64,000 bases of DNA, from the NCBI RefSeq assembly GCF_021130785.1, contig NC_060213.1, positions 66,068,001 to 66,132,000 of the forward strand. The letters run 5' to 3'. Below the pieces are notes generated by a model, which did no database searches, was not told where the DNA came from, and was given only the letters and a program-made list of their open reading frames with translations. Position 1 is the first letter of the stretch. Every line of letters begins with the position of its first letter. Positions 46,229-58,270 of this stretch are shown in pieces. The position numbers and the translations under genes are program-made. The stretch is from Homalodisca vitripennis (taxonomy: Eukaryota; Arthropoda; Insecta; Hemiptera; Cicadellidae).

Positions 46229-46527
46229 ATTCAACATTCGAGTATTATAAATTCCACAATTTTATGTTGTCATACTGTCATGAAAAATTGCTTGAATACA
46301 GTTTACCATAGTTTATTTAAGTAAATTGTATTGTGAATTGTTTTTACATATTTATGGTGTATTGAACAGTATTTGTATTGATTTTTGGGCTGTCCCAAAA
46401 AGTGGTCCAGAAAACCGCCATACTGTTTGATTTTACAGATTCGTTTATTGTCCTTTTAAACAGTATTTTCCCTTGATTTTTCTGTCTGTCCCAAAAGTGT
46501 CCTAGAACCCTCATATTCATATCTACT
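46229..46527 (-). repeat. Right terminal inverted repeat of the Polinton (299 bp)
   Basis: Reverse complement of the left end: it starts inward with ATTCAACATTCGAGTATT and ends outward with CATATTCATATCTACT. It has one copy of each of the two sub-repeats of the left end. Identity to the left copy looks high apart from small indels. Confidence 0.95.
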
Positions 46528-46548
46528 TATATATATATATATATATAT
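46528..46548. repeat. (TA)n microsatellite, right insertion flank
   Basis: About ten TA units follow the right terminus directly and mirror the left flank. Confidence 0.9.
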
Positions 46549-47457
46549 GAACGTTGTCGTCTGAACTATTAACATAATGACATGTATGCTAACAATTATA
46601 TTAAAATGTTTATAACAACTAAAATAGTTTTATAACATTTTATAGTTAGCAATGTCCTTTGTATTTTATGTCAGTATTCAGTCTTTAAGATATGACGATT
46701 TATTCCTAATTTTATTATAACATCGTTGAGGAAATAATTTGATAGTACCCTATTTATGATCTCATTCCCAATATTTCTTTAATTTTTCAATTTGATATAA
46801 TTATAAATTCCTGATAATTTTATATGTAACAACATTCGATGCATTCCTGGCTCTTATTTTTTGTATTATTTTTGCTTGTGATGTTACAAGGAAGTTTCAT
46901 TTAAAAACCTGTAGAAACCAATGCAATGTAATTAGTTTTTAATGGAAACTAAACGTCGCCTACAGCTTCCTTTTTTGGCCATCCTTTTACAATGCCGTGA
47001 ATGCTTCTGTTAACCACGATTCAGTAGATATCCTGTTTTTCATGACCTTCTATCTTGGAAGGTATTTTACCGTACTGAATACAGGTGCTGAGGCACCATG
47101 CAAAAACACTATGCCTTTGCTTGCAAACTCTGATTCAATAAAATGTAAAATATCAGATATAATACAGCCAACTCCTTTTAATCTTATGATGATGATGATG
47201 ATTATCAAGCAAATATCGCTGATACTTAAATGTGGTTTAATCGGTTTTCTGCAGAAATTTTTGTTGTTTATAAAAAAAAAATACTTTAGACACATCACTT
47301 CTAGACTTTCTTTCCCCACTATTTCCGACTGCAGAGAAATTAACAAATATTTCAGATTTTTCTTATAAGGACTAGTAGGAATTTATTGCAGGATTGTGAA
47401 AACAAGCTCAATGGAACAGTTGAAGCTATGGGTAAGTTGTTTTCCAGTGTGTAACGT
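46549..47457. other. AT-rich spacer with an unassigned open stretch
   Basis: A 123-residue frame (46,997-47,368, plus) and a 98-residue frame on the minus strand overlap. The minus-strand one has some amino-acid diversity (GVGCIISDILHFIESEFASK) but no recognised domain; neither is called as a gene. Confidence 0.4.
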
Positions 47458-48115
47458 CAATTTTTCAATAATAGTACTAAGTAAAAAAATTAATTTTTTT
47501 AATTATGTTTCATTAGGAATCTTATTAAAAAAATCATAAACGCATAAAACCACATCACTCTGACGTTATAATCCTTTACATATACCATAAGAACTTCACA
47601 TTTTTATCTTATTCCGTTTTAATTTGGGCCTAATAACTAAATTGGCTGAATTTCACACATTAAATTACTTTAATTCTTCGAGGAGTGATAAAATAATTGT
47701 ATTACGTTTATATCTACACAAGTTATTTTAATGGGGTATCACTGTAAAATTTTAAAGCAATATTTGCCCGGTAAAAAAATCAATTATTTTTTAGCATATC
47801 AGCAATTATTGCCTAAGATTGAAAGTGAACAACTTTTAAAATTTGCAATTATACTTATTACACTCTATAATATCTTACCTTTAATTTTCCAAAATTGGCC
47901 AGTAGGAAAACACATTTCCATTAAAAAAGATTGAAAGAAAACACCCTACTCTGTGTAGGTAGTACCGTACGTTTGATTAAGCTTTTCTAATTGAAACGAG
48001 GGCTACAAAGTAAAGGCCCTCAAGGGGGAAATAATGGTGAGGGGAGGGGAGTTTACAATGGCAAGTCCACTGTCGGTCTGAATGAAACAGTTTAAACACT
48101 TGGGCGGGTACATTG
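47458..48115. repeat. Segment A of the duplicated block, copy 1
   Basis: From CAATTTTTCAATA to the start of the 120-bp satellite this segment matches 61,759-62,440 with small differences, including CGAGGGCTACAAAGTAAAGG and GGGGAGGGGAGT-type marks. No coding capacity. Confidence 0.92.
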
Positions 48116-49060
48116 CGTTTACAGGTGTCTCACAAATTTCAAGCAAACACCTTTTTCTCAACAGTCACAAATAGTCACACAGTTGTACCGCGCTAAGTTT
48201 GAATTAGCTTTGTCTGTTAAAAGTATTACACGTTGCTATGACAGGTAGCTCACAAATATCATGCAACCACCTTTATTCTCAACAGTCACACACACAGTTG
48301 TACCGTGCTAAGTTTGAATTAGCTTTGTCTGTAAAAAGTATTACACGTTGCTATGACAGGTGTCTCACAAATATCATGCAAACACCTTTTTCTCAACAGT
48401 CACAAATAGTCACACAGTTGTACCGTGCTGAGTTTGAATTAGCATTGTCTGTTAAAAGTATTACACGTTGCTATGACAGGTGGCTCACAAATATCATGCA
48501 AACACCTTTTTCTCAACAGTCACAAATAGTCACACAGTTGTACCGTGCTGAGTTTGAATTAGCATTGTCTGTTAAAAGTATTACACGTTGCTATGACAGG
48601 TGTCTCACAAATATCATGCAAACACCTTTTTCTCAACAGTCACAAATAGTCACACAGTTGTACCGCGCTAAGTTTGAATTAGCTTTGTCTGTTAAAAGTA
48701 TTACACGTTGCTATGACAGGTGGCTCACAAATATCATGCAACCACCTTTATTCTCAACAGTCACACAGTTGTACCGTGCTAAGTTTGAATTAGCTTTGTC
48801 TGTAAAAAGTATTACACGTTGCTATGACAGGTGGCTCACAAATATCATGCAAACACCTTTTTCTCAACAGTCACAAATAGTCACACAGTTGTACCGCGCT
48901 AAGTTTGAATTAGCTTTGTCTGTAAAAAGTATTACACGTTGCTATGACAGGTGGCAACAAATATCATGCAAACACCTTTATTCTCAACAATCACATATAC
49001 AATAGTCACAAAGTTGTATCGCGCTAAGTTTGATTTAGCTTTGTCTGTAAAAAGTATTAT
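48116..49060 (+). repeat. 120-bp satellite, array 1 (about 8 units, length-variable)
   Basis: Units carry ACAGGTGTCTCACAAAT, CAACAGTCACAAATAGTCAC, CAGTTGTACCGCGCTAAG and AAGTATTACACGTTGCTATG. Some units are 115 or 111 bases long. An open frame of 255 codons (48,238-49,005) runs through seven of them because two length changes happen to restore or keep the frame. Whether this is coding is doubtful; see the finding on the second array. Confidence 0.95.
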
Positions 49061-49098
49061 TAGTTATAAATATTTGTGTCTGAAATTACTAGATTACT

Positions 49099-51216
49099 CG
49101 TAAAGAAGTTAAGTTTGAGTTTTTTTTAGTAAATAATGTTTTTGCGTATTGCAACTACTATTATTCTTTAAATTTTATATTCAAATTATATAAATTCAAA
49201 TTATATAATGTATATCAGTGTACATAACATTCAATAACTTAATGGGCTCTAATTGAACGATTTTACGCTGTTTCAAACATAATAAATATAATATTTTTTG
49301 AAAACTAAGTTTATTGCAATGAATAAGTTCATAAAACTTTGACTAAGAAAGTAATATACCAGACACGTAATTAGTACCATATTTACTGCAAGATTTTGAT
49401 GTGAATATTAATAAAGTGTTTAATTTTAAACTGAAATGAAACCTTTATAGCGCAATCTTTTTAATAAAGGTGAGAAATATTCGTTTTATTAATTTTTTTT
49501 TAAGTAATTACAATATTATAAATAATTGTTATTACTTTTTCTATTACACTACCTTCCCGTTCAGTTAATCTCGTTAGTTCCATTTCCGCAGTTTAGTTCC
49601 TCCAGATGAGATACTAAACTCAATAGAGATGATAAGACAGTGATGACGTGTCACGGTTACCATGGTGACCACTATCAGGTGAGAGATTGTGCAGTCAGCT
49701 GTTTGCGGGAACAACACATTAACCGCGTCAGCTGATCCAATCTGTACCGAGGAAAATCACACCTTCAATTTTATCAGGCTCTCTTCTTTTGTACATATTT
49801 TATTATCAATGTTGAAATCTAATTGTTTAATATGATAGTTGAATATGAAAAAAGTGTTTAAGATATTTGATAAGTATAATATGCACTCATATTAAATAAA
49901 AAAAACTGTAACTCTAAAGATACAATCGAGTCTGCTCTGAACTAATACCATAGCTAATACAAATATAAAATTATTCGTTTCCAAAAAATGAAAATTTCTT
50001 GAATTCTTTGATAGGAGTGGCATGGATTTAAGTACATACAAATATATTACTTGAATAAAGATTTAAAAATAATAGTTTGTTTTAAATATAAAATGTTTAA
50101 ATGGATTTTAGTGATACTTAAAAAAATAAATATAAATACCGTTGTGGTATGAAAACTTATAAATATCTACCGATATTTCAGTATATAAAAATATATATTC
50201 TTATATTTAAGATTCGAAAAAAATTATCCTATGTTAGTTGGTCTAAACACAGTATTTAAACATTTACTTTACAGTTAGATTTGAGTCAATATTAAAGCGT
50301 AAGAAATTCGTACGAAATATAAGAAATAACCTATATGTAAAAGTACTATAAACTCAAATTTTTGTAACATTTAGTGTTCCAACGGGTACCAAGACCGTTT
50401 TAGCATGCACTTAACAAGACCAAACGCCAAAGTTGTTAACAAAGTTACAGAAGTACTAGTTACTTACGGAGAGATTAATGTTCCCTTGTTAACATAAAAC
50501 TCTGTAATACCTTTGTAGCTCATCGTTCAGTGCATTATGGCACTTCCGCTATAGGCCATTTACTCGGAAGTCTTATAAACTACAGTTTCCCAACTTGGAC
50601 GTCCATTAAATTTGCATAAAGATGTACTAATGACTTACATACTCTCTCCGGATGTAGCTAAATTTGAATTAAACTGAAGTACAGTGCTCTTAAACAGTGC
50701 TTTAGTTGAGTTTTTGTACATTCCCGTACAAAACTTTGCATTAATTACAGTCCTCTCTCATATTAATTTTTTTTAATATATCCACCTAAAATAGTTCAAT
50801 GTTTAATCACTTGGAAATTATGGGATTTCTTGCGTTACCAACGGATTCACTAATATGTATATTGTGAGAAGATTATAACTGATCACTGCTTGAGAAATGG
50901 ATTTAAACAATCATTACACCATCACTGTATTTTTCACATTCCAGTACAGGATAGGTAACACTAACTGAATTTACGTTTGTAAATGTGTTTAGCTCCATTG
51001 AAATTCCGCCTAGTACAGAGACCTACAACTGACACTAATACGGATTTGACTCATCGAATCTGAAAACCACTTATGTTTGAAGAGATTAAAAAATGTCGAC
51101 GAAAAAGACGTTCATAAGGAACTAATTTCATAGTTTCAACATCTGAGACATCTAGAGTACAAAAGAGATCTGCTTGGTTTACCCAGAAGTCACCCAGTGT
51201 AATCTAGATGAAGAGA
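49099..51216. repeat. Segment B of the duplicated block, copy 1
   Basis: Matches 59,637-61,757 over its full length with mostly single-base differences. It contains a GC-richer patch with GGTTACCATGGTGACC near 49,658 and otherwise AT-rich sequence; no coding region is recognised. Its last 230 bases are the left arm of a foldback element. Confidence 0.93.
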
Positions 51217-51455
51217 CGTTCTCATTGTCTCATCGGGTGCACTACGATGTTTTAGACATGATTCAAAAGCACAATGTAGCAACATGGCTTCGACGTTTTC
51301 GGATCTCTTCAAATGTTAGTGGACTCCAGATTCCAGGAGTCAAATCTGTGACAGTGTCAGATATCAGACGCTGCACTGAGTGGGAGATAAAATAGAGCTA
51401 AGCTCAACATTTGTATTTAATCAACCCTTCCCACTAAAGCTTTGTTATATGAGTT
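50985..51455. mobile_element. Foldback/palindromic repeat, complete copy
   Basis: The left arm (TAGCTCCATTGAAATTCCGC to about 51,105) and the right arm (from about 51,280 to 51,410, ending GAGCTAAGCTCAACATTTG) are inverted copies of each other. Shared marks include GGATTTGACTC on the left against GAGTCAAATCTG on the right. The same family is at 22,495-23,055, 23,090-23,370 and, cut short, at 61,530-61,757. Confidence 0.65.
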
Positions 51456-54396
51456 TATGTTGTATAGTAGAACTAACATTCTCAATAAGCTTGAAAATAG
51501 AAAACTGTAACAAGCATTGTGATTGTTATTTTCAATCGTGCTGTGACTGAATCGCGTGTTTCTCTTGCTTTTAATAGAGCCGTCATTCTCTGCACACAGC
51601 CCCTCTGTGCTCAACCCAGACACAGATCATGTTTTGTTTTTCTTTCGATAAACGATCACTGTTCCGCTCCATTGTCACAAATCGGATTGCGTAACAAAAA
51701 TATACGTGTTGAACGGTGTTCATTGTAGCTGTTTTACTGTTATACGAGTTTCACTCGTACATTTTCAATAATTTCTTTTACTTTACAAACAAATGAAAAA
51801 TTACTACATAATACAAAATACACAATCATCAATTATTTAGGGTTTATTTATGACTACTAAATACATCAAAATATCCCTTCCGGTGTAATCGATTAAATGA
51901 ATGACTATAACTATCAAGCTGAAGAAATATATTAGTTTAAACCGTTTATTTGTACATCAATGATAGTATGAACACTCTAATAGTAGATATGTGTGTTAAT
52001 ATACCCGCTTCACAAATATAAAACTTTATAAAATCCATCATATTAAAATTTAGTTTCTAAATTCGTTGACTTTAGTTGCAATAAATTAGAATTTTTTAAC
52101 TTATTCACTTATAGTGAAGCGATGTTATTGTACATTTGTCATAATTGTACTTGGCCGCTATCCCGAAATATTGGGAGATATAAATATGTAGCTACAAGTA
52201 TTTTGTAAATGTCCTGAGAATCTGAAACTTTTTCCGTTTTTATCTACAATGCCAAATAACTGAGTTATAATCATATATTTACTAAACATACAACCAGCTC
52301 AAAACCTTAAGAGATACAAAAATATTATAAAGGAAAATTTGTTAAAAATGACTTGATATATTAAAATATTAAATTTATCATTTTGTGTTCATATTGGGTT
52401 AGAGGTTTTGTGCATACGTCACCCCACCTTCAATTGCTTGAGATTGATATATAAATTTGTGTAAACTATGTATATACATACTATTTTTAAACCAATTTAC
52501 TGTGCACATATTCAAAAATGCAGCAATAATCTGTTAAAATCCCTTATTACATTGCATTAGCTCGTAGACATACATTTATGGATTATGGTAGATTTTTTCT
52601 AGTCCATGATTGGAGAAAACGCAAAAACATCCAGCGTATATACAGTTATGGGAGGCATTAAAATGTGAATTTTACATAAAACTAAATATATTTGTATACG
52701 TAATCTTATTGACAGAACAAGAAACGTTTAAGGTATGATATAAGTGAAATGGGTTCTTTTAAGTAATTTAAACTAATTTTAAATCTACGTTTTTCTTGAC
52801 TGATTTAGCAACCCACTATAAGAAATGGTATTCCAATTTTGTTAGTAGTTTTTATTTATATAAGGCAGTTCAAGCAGAAGGCAGTGAAGTGGATCAGTCA
52901 GATACACCCCTTTTCATACAATATTATCTACAGCTCAGATCAACCTTGTCTTTGTACCATGCGACCTATGCCCCGCCTCGCACCTTTGACCATTTAAGGA
53001 AGTCTTGTTTAGAGGAAGCGTCAGATTAGGCTTGGTGACTAAAGGTTCCGATATATTTTTTCACCTTTTAAAAATTTATTTGCTCAAAAATCAAGATTTT
53101 GTATTTACACAGTAAAACTGCAATACTCCTTAAAACGTAATAAGTTATTCCCAGGGTTAAAACAAACCAAACAGTTCGTAGAAAGCATATCCTAAAATAG
53201 CTAGAAAGTTTTAATTTCGAAAATATACTAATAAGAAGTCATAATTTAAAAATATCAATTCCTTTCAACAAAATTCAAAATGACGACTTGTCAAAATCTT
53301 TGATGTTGAATTCCTACAAGCTTTACCTTGTATTTATTTTCATAATTTATAAATTGTATTCTAAAACTAACGAAAGCTTATTAAAGTTTACAAAATGTTG
53401 AAAAACTTACAAATTCCAGACTAAAAAAAAACACAAGAGTCACAACTTTTATATTTTTGAAAGCATATTACGATGCATTGTATGTAGGACATTAGGAATT
53501 TTAAGACACTTATGTCCTTCTTGAGAAGAAAACCTCCTGAAGTGTTTTGTTAAATTTCATTTATACCCCGTATACATATTCGTTTTTTAACTAGTTTTAT
53601 TATTACACTATAATTTTGTTTAAGTTTATATTAAAATCAAGGAATTAAACAAAGCTTTGAACTTTAATTAAGGATGATTTTACTTTTAAAATTAGGAAAT
53701 CGTTGATAGAAGTTTCCATAATCTAAAGTATATGACAGATCACTACAAATAACATGTTCCAGGAATATATAGGGATACTTTTCGTGTTTGGTTAAACCGA
53801 GCGGTTCCTACTTGTAAGCGAAGGAAATATTTCTTGCTAGATTACTAACAATATTTTTGTGTAACTTCTTTCATGAAATGTTGAGAAACTTTTAAAAAGC
53901 TACATATAATAATAAGAATCGATTGGGCCTTCTTAAAGTGTTGTCGTTGAATTTATATTTTTCTGTTCGCCCTTGCAATTACTTTTGATGGAAAGGTTCT
54001 GTAGGCTTTGAAATTTGGTTTAGAAGATCCTCTTAGTCCAGAAAAAATTAACTGGCAAATATATTCGTTTTGGGATCATAAGGAAAAATTAAAAAGTACA
54101 AGTATAAACTTTCTTTATTGGTTTTATAAACATTTGTATTGAAAACTAGAGAATCACCCAGTAAACAAACTTGTAACTGAGTTTAACCATATAACATTTT
54201 ATAATATGACATTGTAATTCGTGTAATGAAGATACTTTGTTGCATTATTATAAAGACTCTCATTATATTTTATCGGGTCCTTCGATTTTCCATTTTATCA
54301 AGTTATTCTGTTTCTGGTTGATGTGCAATTGTGCAACCAAAGAAGCATCTACCTTGTTTCGTTGCCGCATGATTGAGATCTTTAATAACAGTAATA
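51456..54396. other. AT-rich spacer
   Basis: No supported gene. A 77-residue frame at 52,796-53,029 has balanced composition (KAVQAEGSEVDQSDTPLFIQ) but no known domain and no clear splice sites; it is left as unassigned. Confidence 0.45.
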
Positions 54397-54402
54397 TTAC
54401 TA

Positions 54403-54495
54403 TGTCGGTACTCTCAGTTATTGTCAATCAGCGTTAATTGATATTCTTGTAGAAAGTAAGAATTAAGTACTTAATTAATTAATTAAGTACCGACA
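54403..54495. repeat. Nested palindromes (possible tiny inverted-repeat element)
   Basis: An outer pair TGTCGGTAC (54,403-54,411) / GTACCGACA (54,487-54,495) encloses a perfect 24-bp palindrome at 54,467-54,490 (GTACTTAATTAA and its complement). It might be a very short transposon remnant or chance in AT-rich DNA. Confidence 0.5.
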
Positions 54496-55397
54496 CTATT
54501 ATTTCATTCTTATCTAACAGCGAAGTTCTACGGTTTAGTCTTCTACAGACCACCGGGAGTGTGTGTTGTACAACCAGTAAGTGTTAGCTTCTACCAGGTT
54601 CTGTAAAGTTTAATATAATTACCATCATATGACATTTCAACAACTAGTATATACAGGGTGTCCAGAAAAATATGTCACACACTTCTTTGGCTGATAGTAC
54701 TCATAATTTCAAACAACAAATGTCATATAAACATAGTTAAAGAAATATGTCGGTTGACTGCCTGTCAGCATTTTGTATTTTTATAAGAAAATTATTATCT
54801 CCCAGAACTAGTAAAGCTACAGATACGAAACGTTGTACATTCTTGATAGTTTTGAAGCATGAGCTGTTTTAACATGATTGCTGATCCTGGCTTGTGCAAG
54901 AGTACTTAGCTATCGTACTCGCTTATTCTGCGACGGATTTTGATAAAAAAAAACGTATTCTTGGTATTGTAATAAAAATGTCTAAATAGCTGGTGTCTTG
55001 AAAATTTGTTTATAGCTATACCTATTTTTTGTTATTGTACTTTAAAACATTTTCAACAGGTACCATTTTATTAATATTAGAGCAAATAACAGAATTATTT
55101 GATCAGTGTTCCTCCTATTTGTTATAAAATATGTACAAAATGTGTTATCTGTAGCTTTACTAGTTTTAGATATAATATTTTTCTATAATTGTTTAAACAC
55201 TAAAAGGCAGTTAGCTGTTAAACAATACATTTCTCGGGATGTATTTAGAGCACATTTTATGTTTCAAATCAAGAGTATTATCAGCCACAGAAGGTTTTGA
55301 CATCATTTTCTGAAAAAATCTGTACTTACATAATTTATATTTACTTTATTATACTTCAAATTGTGTAAGCGCCATTTTATACGTTGTGCATCATGTC
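54496..55397. other. AT-rich spacer with a transposon-end-like motif
   Basis: ACAGGGTGTCCAGAAAAAT at 54,655 is like the ends of several insect DNA transposons, but no matching inverse end was found. Confidence 0.4.
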
Positions 55398-55530
55398 AGA
55401 GACTCTTAAAGCAACTAAATATTAATAGCAATGATCAATTCTCCCTTAGTGGAGCCATACCCTCGACCCATGTCCGGGAGTTGGTAGGCCGTGAAGGGCT
55501 GTCTCACTTCCCCTTTTCAATTAGTAGCCT
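55398..55530 (+). repeat. Left direct-repeat flank of the 111-bp satellite
   Basis: The run AGACTCTTAAAGCAACTAAA, then CCCATGTCCGGGAGTTGGTA, then CTTCCCCTTTTCAATTAGTA recurs at 58,046-58,180 in the same orientation. Confidence 0.85.
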
Positions 55531-57979
55531 TTCGTGATATAATCAGTAGCCATTGGAATTTCCCCTCTTCCCACAATTCATGTACTAATACGTGATTGTT
55601 GATACAGTTCAAGAAGGAAATACAAAATGCTATAATATACTTTCATGATATAATCAGTAGCCATTGGAACGTTCCCTCGTCCCACAATTCATTTACTAAT
55701 ACGTGATTGTTGATACAGTTCAAGAAGGAAATACAAAATGCTATAATATACTTTCATGATATTATCAGTAGCCATTGGAACGTTCCCTCGTCCCACAATT
55801 CATTTACTAATACGTGATTGTTGATACAGTTCAAGAAGGAAATACAAAATGCTATAATATACTTTCATGATATTATCAGTAGCCATTGGAACGTTCCCTC
55901 TTCCCACAATTCATGTACTAATACGTGATTGTTGATACAGTTCAAGAAGGAAGTACAAAATGCTATAACATACTTTCATGATATTATCAGTAGCCATTGG
56001 AACGTTCCCTCTTCCCACAATTCATGTACTAATACGTGATTGTTGATACAGTTCAAGAAGGAAATACAAAATGCCATAACATACTTTCATGATATTATCA
56101 GTAGCCATTGGAACGTTTCCCTCGTCCCACAAATTCATTTACTAATACGTGATTGTTGATACAGTTCAAGAAGGAAATACAAAATGCTATAATATACTTT
56201 CATGATATTATCAGTAGCCATTGGAACGTTCCCTCTTCCCACAATTCATGTACTAATACGTGATTGTTGATACAGTTCAAGAAGGAAGTACAAAATGCTA
56301 TAACATACTTTCATGATATTATCAGTAGCCCATTGGAACGTTCCCTCTTCCCACAATTCATGTACTAATACGTGATTGTTGATACAGTTCAAGAAGGAAA
56401 TACAAAATGCCATAACATACTTTCATGATATAATCAGTAGCCATTGGAACGTTCCCTCGTCGCACAATTCATGTACTAATACGTGATTGTTGATACAGTT
56501 CAAGAAGGAAATACAAAATGCTATAACATACTTTCATGATATTATCAGTAGCCATTGGAACGTTCCCTCTTCCCACAATTCATGTACTAATACGTGATTG
56601 TTGATACAGTTCAAGAAGGAAATACAAAATGCCATAACATACTTTCATGATATAATCAGTAGCCATTGGAACGTTCCCTCTTCCCACAATTCATGTACTA
56701 ATACGTGATTGTTGATACAGTTCAAGAAGGAAATACAAAATGCTATAACATACTTTCATGATATAATCAGTAGCGATTAGAAAGATCGCTCTTCTCACAA
56801 TTCAGATACAAAAACGTGGTTGTTGATAAATTTTAGGGGAGACATACAACATGCTATAATATAATTTCACTATGCAATCAGTAGCCATTAGAAAGTTCCG
56901 TTTCGTTATCTCACAATTCAGGTATAAAAAGTGATTGGTGATACCGTTGAAGAGGGAAATATAATACGCTATAAGATACTTTCACGATACAATCAGTAGC
57001 CATTGGAACGTTCCCTCGTCCCACAATTCATTTACTAATACGTGATTGTTGATACAGTTCAAGAAGGAAATACAAAATGCTATAATATACTTTCATGATA
57101 TTATCAGTAGCCATTGGAACGTTCCCTCTTCCCACAATTCATGTACTAATACGTGATTGTTGATACAGTTCAAGAAGGAAGTACAAAATGCTATAACATA
57201 CTTTCATGATATTATCAGTAGCCATTGGAACGTTCCCTCTTCCCACAATTCATGTACTAATACGTGATTGTTGATACAGTTCAAGAAGGAAATACAAAAT
57301 TCCATAACATACTTTCATGATATAATCAGTAGCCATTGGAACGTTCCCTCGTCGCACAATTCATGTACTAATACGTGATTGTTGATACAGTTCAAGAAGG
57401 AAATACAAAATGCTATAACATACTTTCATGATATTATCAGTAGCCATTGGAACGTTCCCTCTTCCCACAATTCATGTACTAATACGTGATTGTTGATACA
57501 GTTCAAGAAGGAAATACAAAATGCCATAACATACTTTCATGATATAATCAGTAGCCATTGGAACGTTCCCTCTTCCCACAATTCATGTACTAATACGTGA
57601 TTGTTGATACAGTTCAAGAAGGAAATACAAAATGATATAACATACTTTCATGATATAATCAGTAGCGATTAGAAAGATCGCTCTTCTCACAATTCAGATA
57701 CAAAAAACGTGGTTGTTGATAAATTTTAGGGGAGACATGCAACATGCTATAATATAATTTCACTATGCAATCAGTAGCCATTAGAAAGTTCCGTTTCGTT
57801 ATCTCACAATTCAGGTATAAAATGTGATTGGTGATACCGTTGAAGAGGGAAATATAATACGCTATAAGATACTTTCACGATACAATCAGTAGCCATTAGA
57901 ACGTTCCGTGTCGTCATCTCACAATTCAGGTACAAAAACGTGATTGCTGATACTGTTCAAGAGGGAAATACAACATGCT
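55531..57979. repeat. 111-bp satellite array (about 22 units) with higher-order structure
   Basis: Unit marks are ATCAGTAGCCATTGGAACGT, CCCACAATTCATGTACTAAT, ACGTGATTGTTGATACAGTT and CAAGAAGGAAATACAAAATG at 111-base spacing. Two diverged units (GATTAGAAAGATCGCTCTTC type and CATTAGAAAGTTCCG type) occur as a pair at about 56,765-56,995 and again at about 57,663-57,893, giving a roughly 900-base higher-order repeat. Confidence 0.96.
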
Positions 57980-58045
57980 AGTTTTTATTTTCCGGACAAA
58001 ATTGCAAAATGGATTGGATGGAAATGGAACTTTATAGCTCATCTG

Positions 58046-58270
58046 AGAGAAGACTCTTATAGCAACTAAATATTAATTGAGATGATATATTTTCCCTTTG
58101 TGGATCCAAACCCTTCACCCATGTCCGGGAGTTGGTAAGCCCTGAAGGGCTGTTCTCACTTCCCCTTTTCAATTAGTAGCCTTTCACAATACAATCAGTA
58201 GCCATTAGAACGTTCCCTCGTCTCACAATTCAGGTACGTCTGATGCAGTCAGACGGAAATACAACGTGCA
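58046..58270 (+). repeat. Right direct-repeat flank plus one degenerate satellite unit
   Basis: Repeats the left flank with about 85-90 percent visual similarity and is followed by a single diverged unit (58,180-58,270, with AATCAGTAGCCATTAGAACG). Confidence 0.85.

Larger units (their letters stand above)
30441..46527. mobile_element. Polinton/Maverick (adintovirus-like) element, 16,087 bp
   Basis: The element is bounded by inverted repeats starting AGTAGATATGAATATGAGGG on the left and their reverse complement on the right; Polintons usually begin AG and duplicate 6 bp. Here TATATA flanks both sides, but this cannot be told apart from the TA microsatellite. Inside are the Polinton hallmark genes: family B DNA polymerase, packaging ATPase, adenain-like protease, major capsid and penton-like minor capsid proteins, plus phospholipase A2, BRO-N and several small zinc-binding or virion-type proteins. 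The size is normal for the class. The retroviral-type integrase is not found. Nearly all genes have one or more single-base frameshifts, so the copy is inactive as assembled, unless these are assembly errors. Such elements are thought to be able to form virions; that is family knowledge, not shown here. Confidence 0.95.

Noticed and set aside
46997..47368. 123-codon plus-strand frame and 98-codon minus-strand frame
   Set aside because: No recognisable domain in either direction, a (GAT)n run inside, and no splice or start evidence.
52796..53029. 77-codon frame with fairly balanced composition
   Set aside because: No known domain, no repeat of it elsewhere in the window and no clear splice sites.
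54655..54680. DNA transposon terminus ACAGGGTGTCC
   Set aside because: No matching inverted end found in the following several kilobases.
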